Below, piece after piece: positions 11,951 through 24,509 of a stretch of 64,000 nt of DNA. The notes under the pieces are model-generated. The model ran no database searches. It saw only the letters and a program-made list of their open reading frames with translations, and was not told the DNA's origin. Source of the stretch: Gnetum montanum (lineage: Eukaryota; Streptophyta; Gnetopsida; Gnetales; Gnetaceae); the NCBI GenBank assembly GCA_015680685.1, contig MNCI01008699.1:1-64000 (forward strand). Direction: 5' to 3'. The position numbers and the translations under genes are program-made. Positions within the stretch are counted from its first letter, which is position 1. Each line of letters starts with the position of its first letter.

Positions 11951-12519
11951 TTTGATAAAATTATTTATTTAACTAATTACAGATTATAATATTTTTAATT
12001 CTTGCCATGGTTGTTATCATGAAAAGCCTTTGTTTAACAATTAGTCTTTTTTGAAAGAAAAAAGATGATGAGAAACAGAAAATTATGTTGAAGTAGAGGA
12101 TAGAAAAAAAATTTGAAGTTGAATTCATGAAAAATAAAGTTAGTGTCAATATTAAGAATGATAAAATAGCAACAAATAAATCAAAGAAGATAAAAACTTC
12201 TATGAATATTTTTACTTATACTAAAAGAAGTATTGATTAATTTGGATAGACAACTTATAAGGAAAATCTCTTATTATCTTATAAGAATAATGTTAATTTA
12301 AATATCAAAACTATTATAAAAAGTAGGTTATTCCTAATGGTAAAGATTCGTAACATAAGGTTGATAGTAAGCGACAAAGTAATTGTGGTGTATAATATAA
12401 GCTACCATTTTCTCATGTATCCAACATTTTTACAAATGTTGATATTTTACCATAGCTTTCTATTACTACCTTTAATCCTTTTTTTATTTTAAGCTTAAGA
12501 ATAAATGTTTAAGGTATTG
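11951..12519. other. AT-rich stretch, nothing recognised
   Basis: I see no coding segment, LTR end or structured repeat here. It may contain the remainder of the LINE's 5' part, but no motif supports that. Confidence 0.4.
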
Positions 12520-12690
12520 GAACCATAAAATAATTGTAACATAGATACAGCCAAATATGTATAGTCCAATTAGAACTTTATAACTCCCACCAAAATCAAA
12601 CCCGTCACTTATAGCTTTCAAATTAAGAGTCTTACAACTAGGCTAACACCTCATAGTTATGTAAATGTTGAAAGTGATAAATTTTGTTAG
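12520..12690 (-). repeat. tRNA-like short repeat, copy X1
   Basis: Aligns by eye with 59270-59420. Shared segments are AAAATAATTGTAA (12520 region), and then the antisense of a tRNA-like head: AGCTTTCAAATTAAGAGTCTTAC followed by ACTAGGCT. Read on the minus strand, the head has a box-A-like TAGTxGTAAGACTC and a box-B-like GGTTxGATT spacing, as in tRNA-derived SINEs. It is degenerate and I cannot name the family. Confidence 0.5.
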
Positions 12691-13978
12691 GAATAAGATC
12701 ATCTTCCCTACTAACAAGTAATTATCCTTTCTTGATATTTAAAAATATCAATTGTAAGGTTATACATCATGTAGACATTCCTAAAATTGAAATAGTATTA
12801 TTTTTCATGTTATTTTGATATTTTCTACTTAGTGTTAAATATGTGATGTAACCTCAATATTTTTTAACCTATTATTAGTATTATTCTTGGATTTTGATAC
12901 CTCCCCACACCCCATTACTCTTAATGAAAAAGTTACATGACTTTCTATATGCTAAACTTAATAGCTAGCTTTAAATTTTCTTTTTTAGTTGGAATCCAAA
13001 AAATAAATACATTAAAAAAATTTAGAGTACAAAAGTAGAGAATTAAAGGAGAATCTTCAAAACAACAAAAAGGTAAGGCCTAATAGTTTTGGGGATGCCC
13101 TTTTAGGTTTTCATCCTTATAACAAATCCTAAAATATCCTTCTTTTGGAGTAGGAAAAGGATTAGACATTGCCCTTGATAATAAGCATCTAAATGATTTT
13201 CACTTTCAACTAAAGGCTTTTCTATTAATAAAAAAGAAAAAATAAAGAGAGAAACATTTAAGAATTCAACTACAACATCAATTATTAAATGATGTCACCT
13301 TGAATTGATAATGGAAGAAAATTAGTTAGAGAATTTTTATAAAAAACTACATTACATCGAAACTTCCAAATGGCATAAAGAATACGAGGATGAAAGAAAT
13401 GCCAGGTATGAAGTAGAAATCCTTGAAGTTGAAGAGTTTAACTAAATAAAACATAATATAATCATGGTTGAAAACCAAGTAAATACTTGATACACCAAGT
13501 CCAAGAACTACAAGTAAGGATATAGGTAAAAAATAATGGATGTGAAGACTTTTTAGAAATATTAATGCTATAGAGACTTTATTAATTGGACCACCAACGA
13601 TTATGTACATGATGAGATAAAATCAAGGAAAAGCCAAGCTTACACCATGCACTTCAAAGGTGTGGATGCTTAATAGTCCATGGTTCATTATTAATGAGAA
13701 GCGACCAAGAAGGAATCTTATTAAGCATAGAGGTAGAAATAGTAGTAGTATTATAGTTTCAAAAATCATTGATAAAAATTCAAGCCTGTCAAATTTGCTT
13801 TATAATAATAGAACCTAATATATTAATATCTTTTAGAAAAAGGATCTAATTAAAAAATGAGTATATTTCTAGTAATCACCATCTCTACGCTTATCCATCA
13901 AAATGCGCTTATGAAAAAGAAGGTTACAAGGTTTTCTACTAGATAAGTATTGAAGCATTTACTTGGAACTTAAAACAA
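12691..13978. other. AT-rich stretch, no gene recognised
   Basis: There are several short open stretches on both strands (for example minus 13347-13610, 87 codons, hydrophobic), but they show no family motif, no LTR end and no repeat structure. I treat them as chance. Confidence 0.4.
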
Positions 13979-14000
13979 TAAATGTTAGCCTAATGGTAAG
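13979..14000 (+). repeat. Left part of tRNA-like repeat X2, split by element A
   Basis: Contains GTTAGCCTAATGGTAAG, the start of the tRNA-like head. The head resumes right after element A, at 59183 (ACTGTTAATTTGAAAGCT). Placed end to end, the two halves match the head of copies X1 and X3. The bases flanking A are GTAAG (13996-14000) and ATGAG (59178-59182), 3 of 5 identical with both differences transitions, a plausible decayed target-site duplication. Confidence 0.55.
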
Positions 14001-14863
14001 TGATGAAACATTAATAAGATAACTACATTGACATAGCCAATTGAGGTAGCCCTATTGACACATCTTAAGATTTGTTAATGCAAGTATGTTAATGTTGATG
14101 TAGGCATTATCTATATAAATGCACATACCCCTCACATTTATGGCACCTTTTAGTTATTTCCTTAGCTAAAATCTTGTAGTGTTTTCTTATATAAGTTAGA
14201 ATATTTTATCCTTTGAGTGCACCTAAAATGTGGATTCAAGTGATAGTATGGTATTTTATTCAAGTGCATATGTACTTAGACACATTTGCATGAGCAGAAA
14301 TAAAATCGAGATTTCTTCTATCCATTGCAACACTTAGATTAGCATAACTTTATTTGCTAGCAATTTACTTTCTTACCATTATGCAATTAATATTATTATT
14401 TCTAAAAAGCTTGAGTATGACCACTTCAAGTAGAATATATTAATGTTTGGTAATCTTAGTAGTGGATACTTGGTATGCCTAAATCGTAGAAACTTGGTAA
14501 CCCAATAGCATTAGTATATGTTTAAGATGTGTATAGAAAGTGGGGACAGATACTTCACATTGATGGTAGTTAGTTAATTAAGTAGTTAATTTAAATATTC
14601 AATATTTATTCATTTAATTATTTTTTAAGTATAGAAAATAATAGAAAAGTATAAAAAAAACATCTTCCATCTCAATCACACTTAAAGATATGCACAGATT
14701 AACACAAGTGTTCATTGAGAAGACAATGATTAGCAATCTACATCCTTTACCATCTAATGATATCATCCACTTCGATAAAATGTAGTCCATGAAATTTGAT
14801 TAGATTGCATGTACACATTAGTGATTCATATAGTTAGGCATAGGGAATAGTCATTTCTCATCA
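14001..14863 (+). mobile_element. 5' LTR of element A, with adjacent primer site
   Basis: Starts TGATGAAACA and ends CTCATCA. ATTGACATAGC lies at 14027-14037 and a TATA box TATATAAAT at 14112-14120. Just inside (14865-14882) the sequence matches the tRNA-Asp primer site typical of Athila (TGGCGCCGTTGCCGGGGA) at roughly half the positions. Most mismatches are C-to-T or G-to-A, and the following GACTAG is intact. Confidence 0.7.
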
Positions 14864-15255
14864 TTAAAGCCAATGTTAGGGACTAGTTTAGCTAGGTATG
14901 CTAAGTATTTGTAGACAATGAACTCATACAAAATTGTTGTAAGGAGTAAATAATCTATTATCTATTAGATGAAATAATAATAATATGTTATTAATGCACA
15001 CTTTATCAAAAACAACTAAGATGGCTTCTTCTTGTAGAAATGATTTAACATCACCTGTCAATGACTGCAACTAGCAACATGATAAAAACAAAAGGACTAC
15101 TGATGAAAAATTGTAACTAAAAGTGGTCTATGTGCATCTAGATCCCTACTATTTGGACTTCACTTTCATCCTTCATTAGAATAAATAGCTATGTTGAAGG
15201 GATTTGGGGGATAATATTTTGTTACCTCTCGATCATTCTATCCCCTCAATGCTCA

Positions 15256-17370
15256 TGACAAATCTCATGAAACTAAGGTTTGAATTAACAAGCCCAAGTT
15301 ATGAGGTAACAAATCATCTCTCCATAAATTATCAACCAATGGGTGTCCAACCTAGAAAGGATTAATGCATGTAGGCATGCTATGAAGCCTTCAAGAACAA
15401 GAAGGTCCTAATACCATTTTTTATACAACCATAGAAGGAGGCCCTTGAATTTCTATTATGGAAATCTCAACAATAAGATCCTCCTCCTTTTGGTGAGGAA
15501 GACACACTTCACCAATGATTATAATTAACCTTGGTGGTTAATGAGCGTGAGGGATGAATAGGGTCTAGAACAGAGAGAACCCCAAGACAAAGGTCTCCAA
15601 AATATTCCTTAAAAGAAAAAGAAGAAAGAACAACCAAAGAACCATAGGAGAAGGACTAATAAACATCACTCTTCTAGTCCTCCACCTTCACCATCCTTCT
15701 CGTTATCAAATTTTGATAGAAGAATTCATGCAAGAGACCAAAGAAGAAATGGTTGGGACCGAGATGGAGATGATTAAAGATTCCATTGGATTGATGGACA
15801 AAGAGAGCATATTCAACTACAAGAGGAAGGAACACATTATTGAGAATGAAGGCATATAAGGTTACATCATAGGAGACACAACCACAAATACCATGATTAT
15901 GATGAACCACTACTATCTTCAAGAATTATGATTAATATTTTAGAAGTAGTTTGAATCCCTACTAGGTGTTAATAAGATAATAGAATTAAATGGCTTGACA
16001 TGCATAATATCCCTAAATTTAAAGTAGGATATAATGCTAATTTACAACATCATCAATAGGTCTTCCATAATGCCTATGCCTTGTAGCACATTGAGAATAA
16101 TTGGTAGAAACTCAAACTTTTCCCATGGATACTCATCAAAAAAGATAAAATTTGGTACTAGTCCTTGGAACTAGAATCTATTTGCAAATGGAGTACATTG
16201 ATAGAGCTATTTTATGATATGTATCAACTGTATTCTAGGGTGTCCCACTTGTGAAAACCAATTCAAGGGTGAAAACAAGTTAATCATGAATCCCTCGTTG
16301 TAGCCTTGGGTTGGTATTACTCTTGTTTGCACCACTACATAGGTCATGATTTTTCTCAAGGAAAATAGCTTCACCACGTAATAGATGGGATTATTAAAAA
16401 AACTAGAGAAACTCTTGGGGTTTTTTCCCAAGGAAGACTTTTATAAATGAGGGTTCATTGGATTCAAAGGTTCATTGAACAAGTGACTAGAAAATAAGAA
16501 GAATTGAAAAATGGAAATGTGCAAAGGAGTACAATAGGAATCCCTCCATTAGAAAAGGGGAGGTGCATTTCTATTATTTTGAGAAGGAAGTACTACTAGA
16601 TGAAGTGGTACAAAGGAAAATCTTGCCGATTCAAAAATCTATTACAAAAATAGTAGCTATAGTAGATAAAACATGTGACTCCTTAGATGAGAAGCTCTAA
16701 ATTGCTCTAAAAATTGTAAAGAAGAAAATGAAGCAAGGGAATTGAGATAGGGATAGAAGAAGAAGAAAAGATACAAGAAGGGACTATTATTAATAGAAAG
16801 GTAATGCTACAACTATAGATGAAGTTGCAAATTTTAGAACAAATGAAGATGGATGTGAAATATGTTATTATGAGCATTCCAAGGGATGTTATCATGGAGT
16901 ATTACAATTACAAGAATATGGGGTGCATGCTTTTAATTTTAAATTAGAAAAAAGGTAATCACCAAGGAGGTTATCTTATTAATAAAGAAATTATCAATAG
17001 TAGTTCCACTCATCATAGTATTATCCAAGTGGAGGACCACATTAACCTTAAGAATATTATTAGAGATGAAAAATCCTATAATTTTGGGGAATGCTACCAC
17101 CAAGGTAACATTATCCTTACCATTAGCTAGATCTATATAGTTATTATGTCCAACAACTTTTATCTCCTCATGGCTTCACAAGTCACACTTCTCCCATTTC
17201 TATTACCCCTTGAATATCATAGAACACCTACCTATGAATTGAATCTCCATCCACTTATCCTTCTCATTATCCATCATCTCATTCAACACCTTCCAATACC
17301 ACTTAGTTTCCACTTGCACAACTTATGTAAGGAGAAATTCCAGCATAGCCTCAGCAACACAATGCAATGA
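15256..17370 (+). pseudogene. gag of element A
   Basis: A plausible start is ATG 15256 (MTNLMKLRFELTSP), but this is not certain. The capsid-like core (about 16080-16260) matches the gag of C and B: a WxKLKLFPW segment, then a KxKIWY and an ELFYD segment. The tail after 17140 is Pro/His/Leu-rich, as in B and C. Several stops and frameshifts interrupt it. Gag would build the particle that packages the element's RNA. Confidence 0.55.
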
Positions 17371-17639
17371 GGGTTATAAACTTATAGCTAGATAATGGTC
17401 CATGTGGTTTTGAGCATAAGTCTTAAAAAAGAATTTTCTTCAGACTCAACAATCCACAAACACCCTCATAGATATCTATGTCTATGAATCCTTCTTCCAC
17501 TACTTCTGAAGCTATCAATGAGTCACCTTCAAACGAAATATTCCAAAATGTTCATATTTTCATGTTGACTCATGTAGTTATAGACTAGATCAAGGCAAGA
17601 CACCTTCCCAAGAAAAGATCTAATCTCAGGAGTCCCCTA

Positions 17640-17990
17640 ATTTACTTACAGATTGTAGGAAATGATCCATGCAAAGCTCTACTTGACTCAAGTTCAAGAG
17701 TAAACTTAATCTCTCAAGAAATGTACAAAACCTCAAACCTACCTTCACTCAAGAAATGCAATACCAAATTAGAGATTATTGATTAATCTAGCATTGTTCC
17801 TTTGGGATTAGTGGAGGATATTATGGCCACCATTTATGGATGGTTCTATCTACCATATTTCTTAGTAATCCACATGGATACGTGTAAGGGGGACTTTCCT
17901 ATATTCATGGGAAGGGCTTGGCTTAGCACCATTGATGGTAAAATGGGGATCAAAGACCTTTCCTTGAAAATTTAGAAGAAAAATAACTTT
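17640..17990 (+). pseudogene. Protease domain of element A
   Basis: Translation gives KALLDSSSRVNLIS, where the aspartic protease family has DxGSxxNLI, followed by VEDIMATIYGW, a hydrophobic FLVI segment and FIMGRAWLSTIDG (the family's LGRxFLxT). The same segments occur in B (26885-27150). The catalytic triad region reads D-S-S instead of D-S/T/L-G, so the enzyme is probably inactive. An in-frame TAA/TAG also breaks it. Confidence 0.65.
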
Positions 17991-18559
17991 GGAAAGGTAG
18001 AGAAGAAGTAGGTTCCATGCATGATGTACAGTGACAAAGGGTGCCATTACATGTAGAAGATATGGACCATGAAAAAGAATCTATGACAACATGTAATAAG
18101 TATGTCAAAACATCCAATGTTCAAGGTGCCTGTATGTAGTAGCCACAAAATAAGAAGGTACCCAATAGCTACCAACAAATATTAACTCTAATTCAACAAT
18201 ATGCATGGAATTAGTTGAGCTTCTCATAAGTACTTATATTGATGAGATGGATGAAATGGAGTAGATTTAGAACCAAATCTTCCATAAAAAAGTAGAACTA
18301 GATTTTGGGGAGTTGAAAATACCTAAAAAGTTTAAACAGTAATCCCTTGAGTTAAATACTTTACTTACACCTTTCAACTATATCTTTCTTGATAATGAGA
18401 AGCCAGTAATCATCAATGCCATTCTCACTAAGGAACAAAAAGGAAAGCTACTAAAAGTTATGAACAAATGGCCAACAACTTTTTCTTGGTCATATGATGA
18501 ATTGATTAGAATAGATCCATATATATGCTAGCATAAAATCTATATAGACTCCACCATCA

Positions 18560-19850
18560 AACCAAAAAGGCACTTGTAGAGATGGTTGAATCCCAAGCTA
18601 AAACTAGTTATCAAAGATGAAGTTGAAAAAGTTCTCAAAGTAAGATTCATCTATCATATGCTAGAAAAGGAGTGGATAAGTCCACTTGTTATTGTATCAA
18701 AGAAAGGGGGATAGTGAAGGATTTTTATTTATTTTAGATTATTAAATATAGCAACATTCAAAGATCATTTTTTGTTGTCATTTATGGACAAAGTATTGGA
18801 TACGCTCGTTGGATACTATTACTACAATTTTCTGGATGGATATAGTGGCTATAACCAAATTCAAATAACACTAGAAGACTAGGCCAAGACAATGTTCATA
18901 AGTTCCTAATGGATTTTGCATATAAAAAGATGCCCTTAGGCATTTGTAATGCTCCTATAACTTTCCAATGCCTAGTACTAAGCATATTATAGCAGTAGAT
19001 TGGTAGTGGTGTCAAATTTTTTATAGATGACTTATCCACCTATGGTACTAATTTTGAACAAGCATTGGTCCATCTTGAGTAGGTATTAAATGATGTGTGG
19101 AGAAAAACATATGGCTTAACCAGTAGAAGAGCCACTAGGTGGTATGAGATAACATTGTATTGGGGCACAACATTTTAAGAAAACGAATAGAGGTGTACCT
19201 TGAAAAGATAAGGCTCATTTAGGGAATAACTAAACAATCTCAAACTAACAAAGATATGAGGTCATTAGATGACCATACTGGTTACTATTGGCACTTCATT
19301 GAGAATTTCTTTTGAACTATCAAATTGTTGGTGGAACTCACAAGAAAGTTGTAGTATTTGAATGGACCAAGGAATGTGAATAAGAATTTGAATACTTAAA
19401 GAAAAAGCTCATAGAAACTTCAATTCTATGCATCCCATACTAGTTCAAGACATTTCATATAATGAAATATGCATATAACTATGCTTTGAGAGTGATTCTT
19501 ACATAAATGGATGATTAAAAATGTTCATATTACATCCATTGTGTGAGCATTATAAGTACAAAACTAAACTACATCACTACTAAAAAAGAACTCATGGAAG
19601 TAGTGTGTGCCTTGAAAATATTTAGGTAATATGTGCTTTGATATCCAATTTTTGTGCACATTGACCACATTGCAATGCACTTCCTGATGAATGAGCCAAT
19701 GGTTAGTCCTTATGCCATACAGTGGTTGGTGATTTTATAGAAATCTGATCTTACCATGGTAGATGAGAAAGGGACTAAGAGTAGTCATTGAACATTTGTC
19801 TTAGTTAAGATGGGATAACACTGAGGATGAAAAACCATTATTTGATCAAT
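18560..19850 (+). pseudogene. Reverse transcriptase and RNase H of element A
   Basis: RT landmarks in order: NPKLKLVIKDEVEKVLKVRF (about 18590), FLDGYSGYNQI (about 18830), PLGICNAPITFQ (about 18935) and the active site FIDDLSTYG (about 19021), where most RTs have YxDD. RNase H landmarks: YALRVIL (about 19480), TTKKELMEVVCALKIFR (about 19575) and HIDHIAM (about 19660), ending with the DEKGTK linker. The FIDD/FMDD-STYG signature and the order point to the Athila lineage. Frequent TAG stops show it is dead. Confidence 0.75.
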
Positions 19851-19889
19851 TTCTATTTGCCAAGTCTAGTGAAGTTTAAGCCCTAAAGA

Positions 19890-21130
19890 TTACCAATTGG
19901 TATGATAAGTTTCTCTTCTATCTACTCACATAGGAGACTCCCACAAAACGGGATAATAAGAAGAAATAATAGTTTCTTTACTAGGTTGAGCATTACATAT
20001 AAATTAAAGGTAACCTCTACAAGGTTTATGTTGATGGCTTGGTACAATGGTGTGTACCTAATGAAGCTTAGTTGTGAATTCTTCAAGGTGCTCATGAAGG
20101 TTCTTGTGGGGGCCACTACGCAAGAAGAAGTATAGCCATAAAGATAATCATGGTAGGATACTTTTGGCCAATCATATTCAAGGATGCTCATCATTTCTCT
20201 TATTCATGTGTGTGATGTAAAAGAGATGAAGGAATGATTGCATGAATGGAAGTTCCCTAACAATGGATTCACCCACTATATCCTTTTGACCTTTGGGGGA
20301 TTAACTTCATGGAATCCATCACTCCCATGTTGAATGAGAAGGCCTACATCATAGTTGCTATTGACTACTACACAGGCTAAAAATGTATCCATATCTAATT
20401 ATACATCTATCAATGTAGCTCAATTTGTTCAACATAAGGTGATAAACATGTTTTGTGTACTTAGAGCACTCATTTCAAATAACGAAAAACATTTCACAAG
20501 GTCTATTTCTTGGAAGTTGATGCAATGCTTATGAATGAAACATAAACTTACAATCCTCTATCACTCCCAAGCTAATAGTAAGGCTAAGGTTACCAATAGG
20601 GAGATCACAAGAATCCTAATGTGGACCATTAGTAGATATAAAAAAGACTAGAGCACTAAACTTCCATAGGATAATCTTTCTATGAGTTAGTGTATGAAAA
20701 GTTACCTAAACTTCCAATCCAAGCTAAACTCTGTACACTCATAACTACTTATGAAACCTAGACATTAGTCTAGCGTATGAAAAACATCTTCTGATACTCA
20801 ATGTGCTAGATGAAAATTGATAATTAACCATAATGATGAATGAAGTACACAAGACACACAACACAACAAATAATGTCACAATGCATGGATAAGGAAAGTT
20901 ACATTCCAACCTAGAGATAAGGTTCTTTATTAGAATCCCATGCATGTTCCACAATGAACCAAGTTCCAACCATTATGGAAAGGATCTTATATTATTCATT
21001 TAACTTTTCCTTCCAAGGCCATGAAAATTTACCATCCAACTAGTTATCAAAAACACATGTTAGTCAATGTATAGCAACTTAATCCATTCATGGAATCTCA
21101 AATAGCTAGCAATGCTAACACCTTTGCTGA
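19890..21130 (+). pseudogene. Integrase of element A
   Basis: Matches the integrase of B segment by segment: the KVYVDGLVQWC-like segment (about 20015), a GSCGGHYA segment (about 20098), a zinc-finger-like CVxCKRD (about 20208), the catalytic-core start INFMESITPM (about 20303) and VAIDYYTG (about 20350), and the C-terminal ANSKAKVTN and GDKVLY segments (about 20575, 20915). It has many stops and frameshifts. Integrase would insert the DNA copy into the host chromosome. Confidence 0.65.
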
Positions 21131-21169
21131 AGAATAGGCATGCTCCATTTTCTAGATCTTCTTCTTCTA

Positions 21170-22640
21170 ACTTAGTCATGGAGAAGATCTCAATATACTA
21201 TAAAATCTTAATGAGGATAACTAATTTTTCATCTTTTTCTTTTACAATGTTCTTTAAATGTTTTCTGTTTTCTTAAATATTTGATTTAGTATTATACATA
21301 TATTTTCATTTCTTTATTATTTTCTTATTATTTCTTATTGTTTAAAACTTATTCTTATTTAAAATCTTAGATTTCATTTCACTACTATTGAGGAAATTTG
21401 AAAATGTTTTGAGTGTAGCTATAGAGCTTTTGATTGATTTACAATAGGCCAATTTGTCCTTGGATTATGTTCTCTACTAACAATATGTTGGTTTTCATGT
21501 GGTATTAGGCAGTGAGCTCATGACATCCACCCAATCCATCTGTTCCATTTGAAGTCTACATCATGGAACCATGAAGGTTCTTTCATATTAAACTTAAAAA
21601 GTAACATGTGATCTTGTTACCTAATGAACCAAGAAATGATGAAGTGGGATGAAAAGGGTGTGATTTTAAGGGGATTTGATATGCTTTAGTTTCAACTTCC
21701 TTCTTAAGTCTACACCTCATTGGTAAACCATCACTCCTATTGTTGATCATAAAAGGAATCATATCTTTGTATGGTGTGGTTCTCATGAGAAAAAAAAAAC
21801 AACAACAATAATAATGAGAATTCAAAGCACACCCCTTAGATAATTTTATGTGCTCCAAGCTCTAGTTATGTGGCTCGAAAGGCATGTTACCATGCCTGAA
21901 GGCACCTCTCTAACTAAGGTCCTCCTACTTCCTTCTTTTCTTGTAGTGATGGTTATCCTCTATGGTTTTACTGGGCTTTTCAATGGTAGAAGAGGAGGAA
22001 CGTGTCAATGCAAGGTCACTGTGATTGGAATGAACTTGGTCTAGACTTGAAATATGTCAGTAATAGATCTTCTTAATCACATCATTCATTAGGAATCTCA
22101 TGTGATTAGGATATAGCTCACTTACCCATTGTTCTTCATCTACCATTTATTTACTCCATCATCTTTCACGTCACTACCTCATACAATGGTCAATTGATTG
22201 TTTTCTTTCTATTCCACATAATCCTAGGATAATTCCTCATATGGAAAGTACCTTAACTTAAAATAACCATTTATCATCTTTAGTGCCTACGGACTCCTTG
22301 TCATGAGGATATGCAAGGACTTCTAGGCATATAACTACTTTGAGGATGATTCACTTGCATCTATTTTGGTTTACTTGGGGTTAAGTTCTCTTACAATGGG
22401 CTGATTTAACATTTGATCATCTCAATAGTCTTAAAACATCTAATTTTTCTATATTTTGGCATTAGAATATTCTCTAAACACTTATCCAATACATTCTAAT
22501 TTCTTATAGTCTCTAAAATATACCCTCTTTATGTTGTTGCTATGATTCTACATCTTTTTCACTTTCATTTGGTTCTTGTTTTTTCCCCAAATTGACCCAA
22601 AATTTCTTCATTTTTCAAGTAAAAAAAATATTTAAGAATA
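21170..22640 (+). other. Conserved post-pol non-coding block of element A
   Basis: No coding. Shares ordered landmarks with B (52366-53700) and C (5200-6650): GACATCCACCC near 21517, CATGCCTGAAGGCACCTCTCTAACTAAGG near 21890, and CTACGGACTCCTT near 22287. The run of A then CAA/AAT triplets at 21789-21815 is low-complexity. Confidence 0.55.
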
Positions 22641-22649
22641 GTTGTGTTG

Positions 22650-22770
22650 ATGCATCTGTATTGATGTAGTAGGATGAGTCAATGTAGCCTCGTTGATGTA
22701 TCCTTATTGACATAGCATAGAAGCCTATAAATATGCATGATACTTAGCTCATTTTCATCATTTCTTCAAT
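22650..22770 (+). promoter_or_regulatory. Internal TATA segment before ORF3 of A
   Basis: TTGATGTA-type words cluster at 22650-22716, then comes TATAAATA at 22726-22733, about 430 bp before the ORF3 ATG. Two 11-mers recur exactly in A's own LTRs: TATTGATGTAG (22659-22669 and 58329-58339) and ATTGACATAGC (22706-22716 and 14027-14037). The layout, words then TATA box, copies that of the LTR promoter. I infer an internal promoter for the accessory ORF. Confidence 0.45.
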
Positions 22771-23163
22771 GTGATAGAGGAGTTTTTGCAATTTTTTCTA
22801 CCCAAAGAATCTTCCAAGAACTCTAGCTCACAAATTGCTTACCTAAATTCATTTGTTCTTCAATCCTTGAGCTACTAGAGATATGCTTTATGTCATGGGG
22901 TCATTAAACCTATGTTTTGAGAAAGAAAATGTTTTGAAATTTTTCTAACTCCCATGAAATGATAATAAAATAATATTAAATTAATGATCACAAGAATCAA
23001 TATCAATAATCAAAATTAACTACAATGCAAATAAAATGATAAGAAAATAAGATCATAAGCCTGTGATCACTAAACAAGAACTTAATGGTCTAACAAGAAA
23101 GTAATTTGAAGGAAATAAAGATTATGATCAAGGGATAATTTTGGATTATGTTTTTGATTGCAT

Positions 23164-23250
23164 ATGGCATCCAAAAGAGGACCACAAGAAGGAGGATCAT
23201 CATAGCCTAGGGACAAGAAACCCTAACGAGGAAGGCACTAGCAATACTAA
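23164..23250 (+). pseudogene. Start of third ORF of element A
   Basis: ATG 23164 opens MASKRGPQEGGSS, matching C's MAPKHGQQGGP at 7250. The surrounding TGATTGCA just upstream is also shared with C. After about 29 codons, with TAG stops, it is cut by the 5' end of element B at 23251 and resumes after 55372. Confidence 0.6.
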
Positions 23251-24091
23251 TGATGAATCATATTTTTGTTAGGCCTTGATATTGAAGCCCCAATATTGGA
23301 CCTCATGCAATTATGTTCGATATCCAATATCATGGGATGCATGTTGGCCTACAAATATAGCACTTGGGTGCATAATTCATCCATCTTTTTCTTTATTTGT
23401 AGAGAATTTCTTACAATTTGTTTTTCTTAGAGTTAGAATATTTTTTGAGGGCCCACAGTAAGAGTCAAAAGAGTGCATAGGTCTTTATTCAAGCACTACT
23501 ATACCTAAGCACCTCAGTGTGAATGGCAATATAGACAAGCCTTCTTGATCAAACCTTACAACATTTGGACTAGATTAATGTTTCTTCATGCATTATTTAA
23601 GCACTTTACTTTAATGCATTTTAATTAAGAAATTCATACCAATTAAATAAAAATTAATAAATAAACATCAGGACAACCACGTCAAGCATACATTAATGCT
23701 TGTTAACCCTAGTAGTGCCTAACATTTAATAACCCAATGGCATTGAAATGTGTTTAGGATGTGTACAACAAGTGGGAACAAATGGTTATGTTAGGATATG
23801 CTAAGGATTAGATTAGTTAATAGATTAATTAAAAATTTAGATACTTTGTTTTCAGTTCTTAGGTGACTAAACCATAAAAGATAAAAATGATAAAAATCAT
23901 ATGCCTTAGTTACACTTAACCATAGACTTGCATTTCACAAGTGGAGTTGGAAAGACAATGATTGCAAAGGTTAGATTCATCTCCTAGACCTAGTATACTT
24001 AGAAAATTAATGTCTTTGGAATTTGACTAGATTGATGAATGAATGCTAGTGATTTTTATGGTTGAACATAGGGTATACTTGTCACTCATCA
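23251..24091 (+). mobile_element. 5' LTR of element B, with adjacent primer site
   Basis: Starts TGATGAATCA and ends CACTCATCA. A TATA-like ACAAATATAGC lies near 23351 (the other LTR keeps TATAAATA). Just inside, 24092-24112 matches the Athila tRNA-Asp primer site at about two thirds of positions, with an intact GGGACTT end. The words CCAATATTGG and GATATCCAATATC lie in the first 100 bases. Confidence 0.7.
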
Positions 24092-24509
24092 TTAGTGCTC
24101 TTTCTTGGGACTTTAGTTAGCTATGTGCGCTATGTAGGATTTAGTGAAAATTATTCAACATCATTGTAATGAACCTTAAAGTTGCAATCATTTATGATAA
24201 TAATAATAATTGTAAAAAGCATAATGATAATTTCCCTCAATGTAAAATGTCATTTCTCATAGGGATAATTCTCCACCACCGTTTGAGCATACATCCAATT
24301 AACATCGGCATGAAGGATCAAAACCACTAGTGCCCCAACAATGTAGAGTGGTATATACTCATCTTTATGAGTATGTGCTAGATTTCACCTTAATCTTGCA
24401 TTAGGATGAACAACTATGGTGGAAAAACATGGATGGAAACATTGTGTTATAGCTTGATTGATTAGTTCTTGTGATGCTACACCAAACTGTTATGAAATTG
24501 GATATCCAA

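Noticed and set aside
13347-13610. Minus-strand 87-codon hydrophobic ORF as a membrane protein gene
   Set aside because: AT-rich DNA often gives Phe/Leu/Ile-rich chance ORFs, and no start context, homolog or neighbour supports it.
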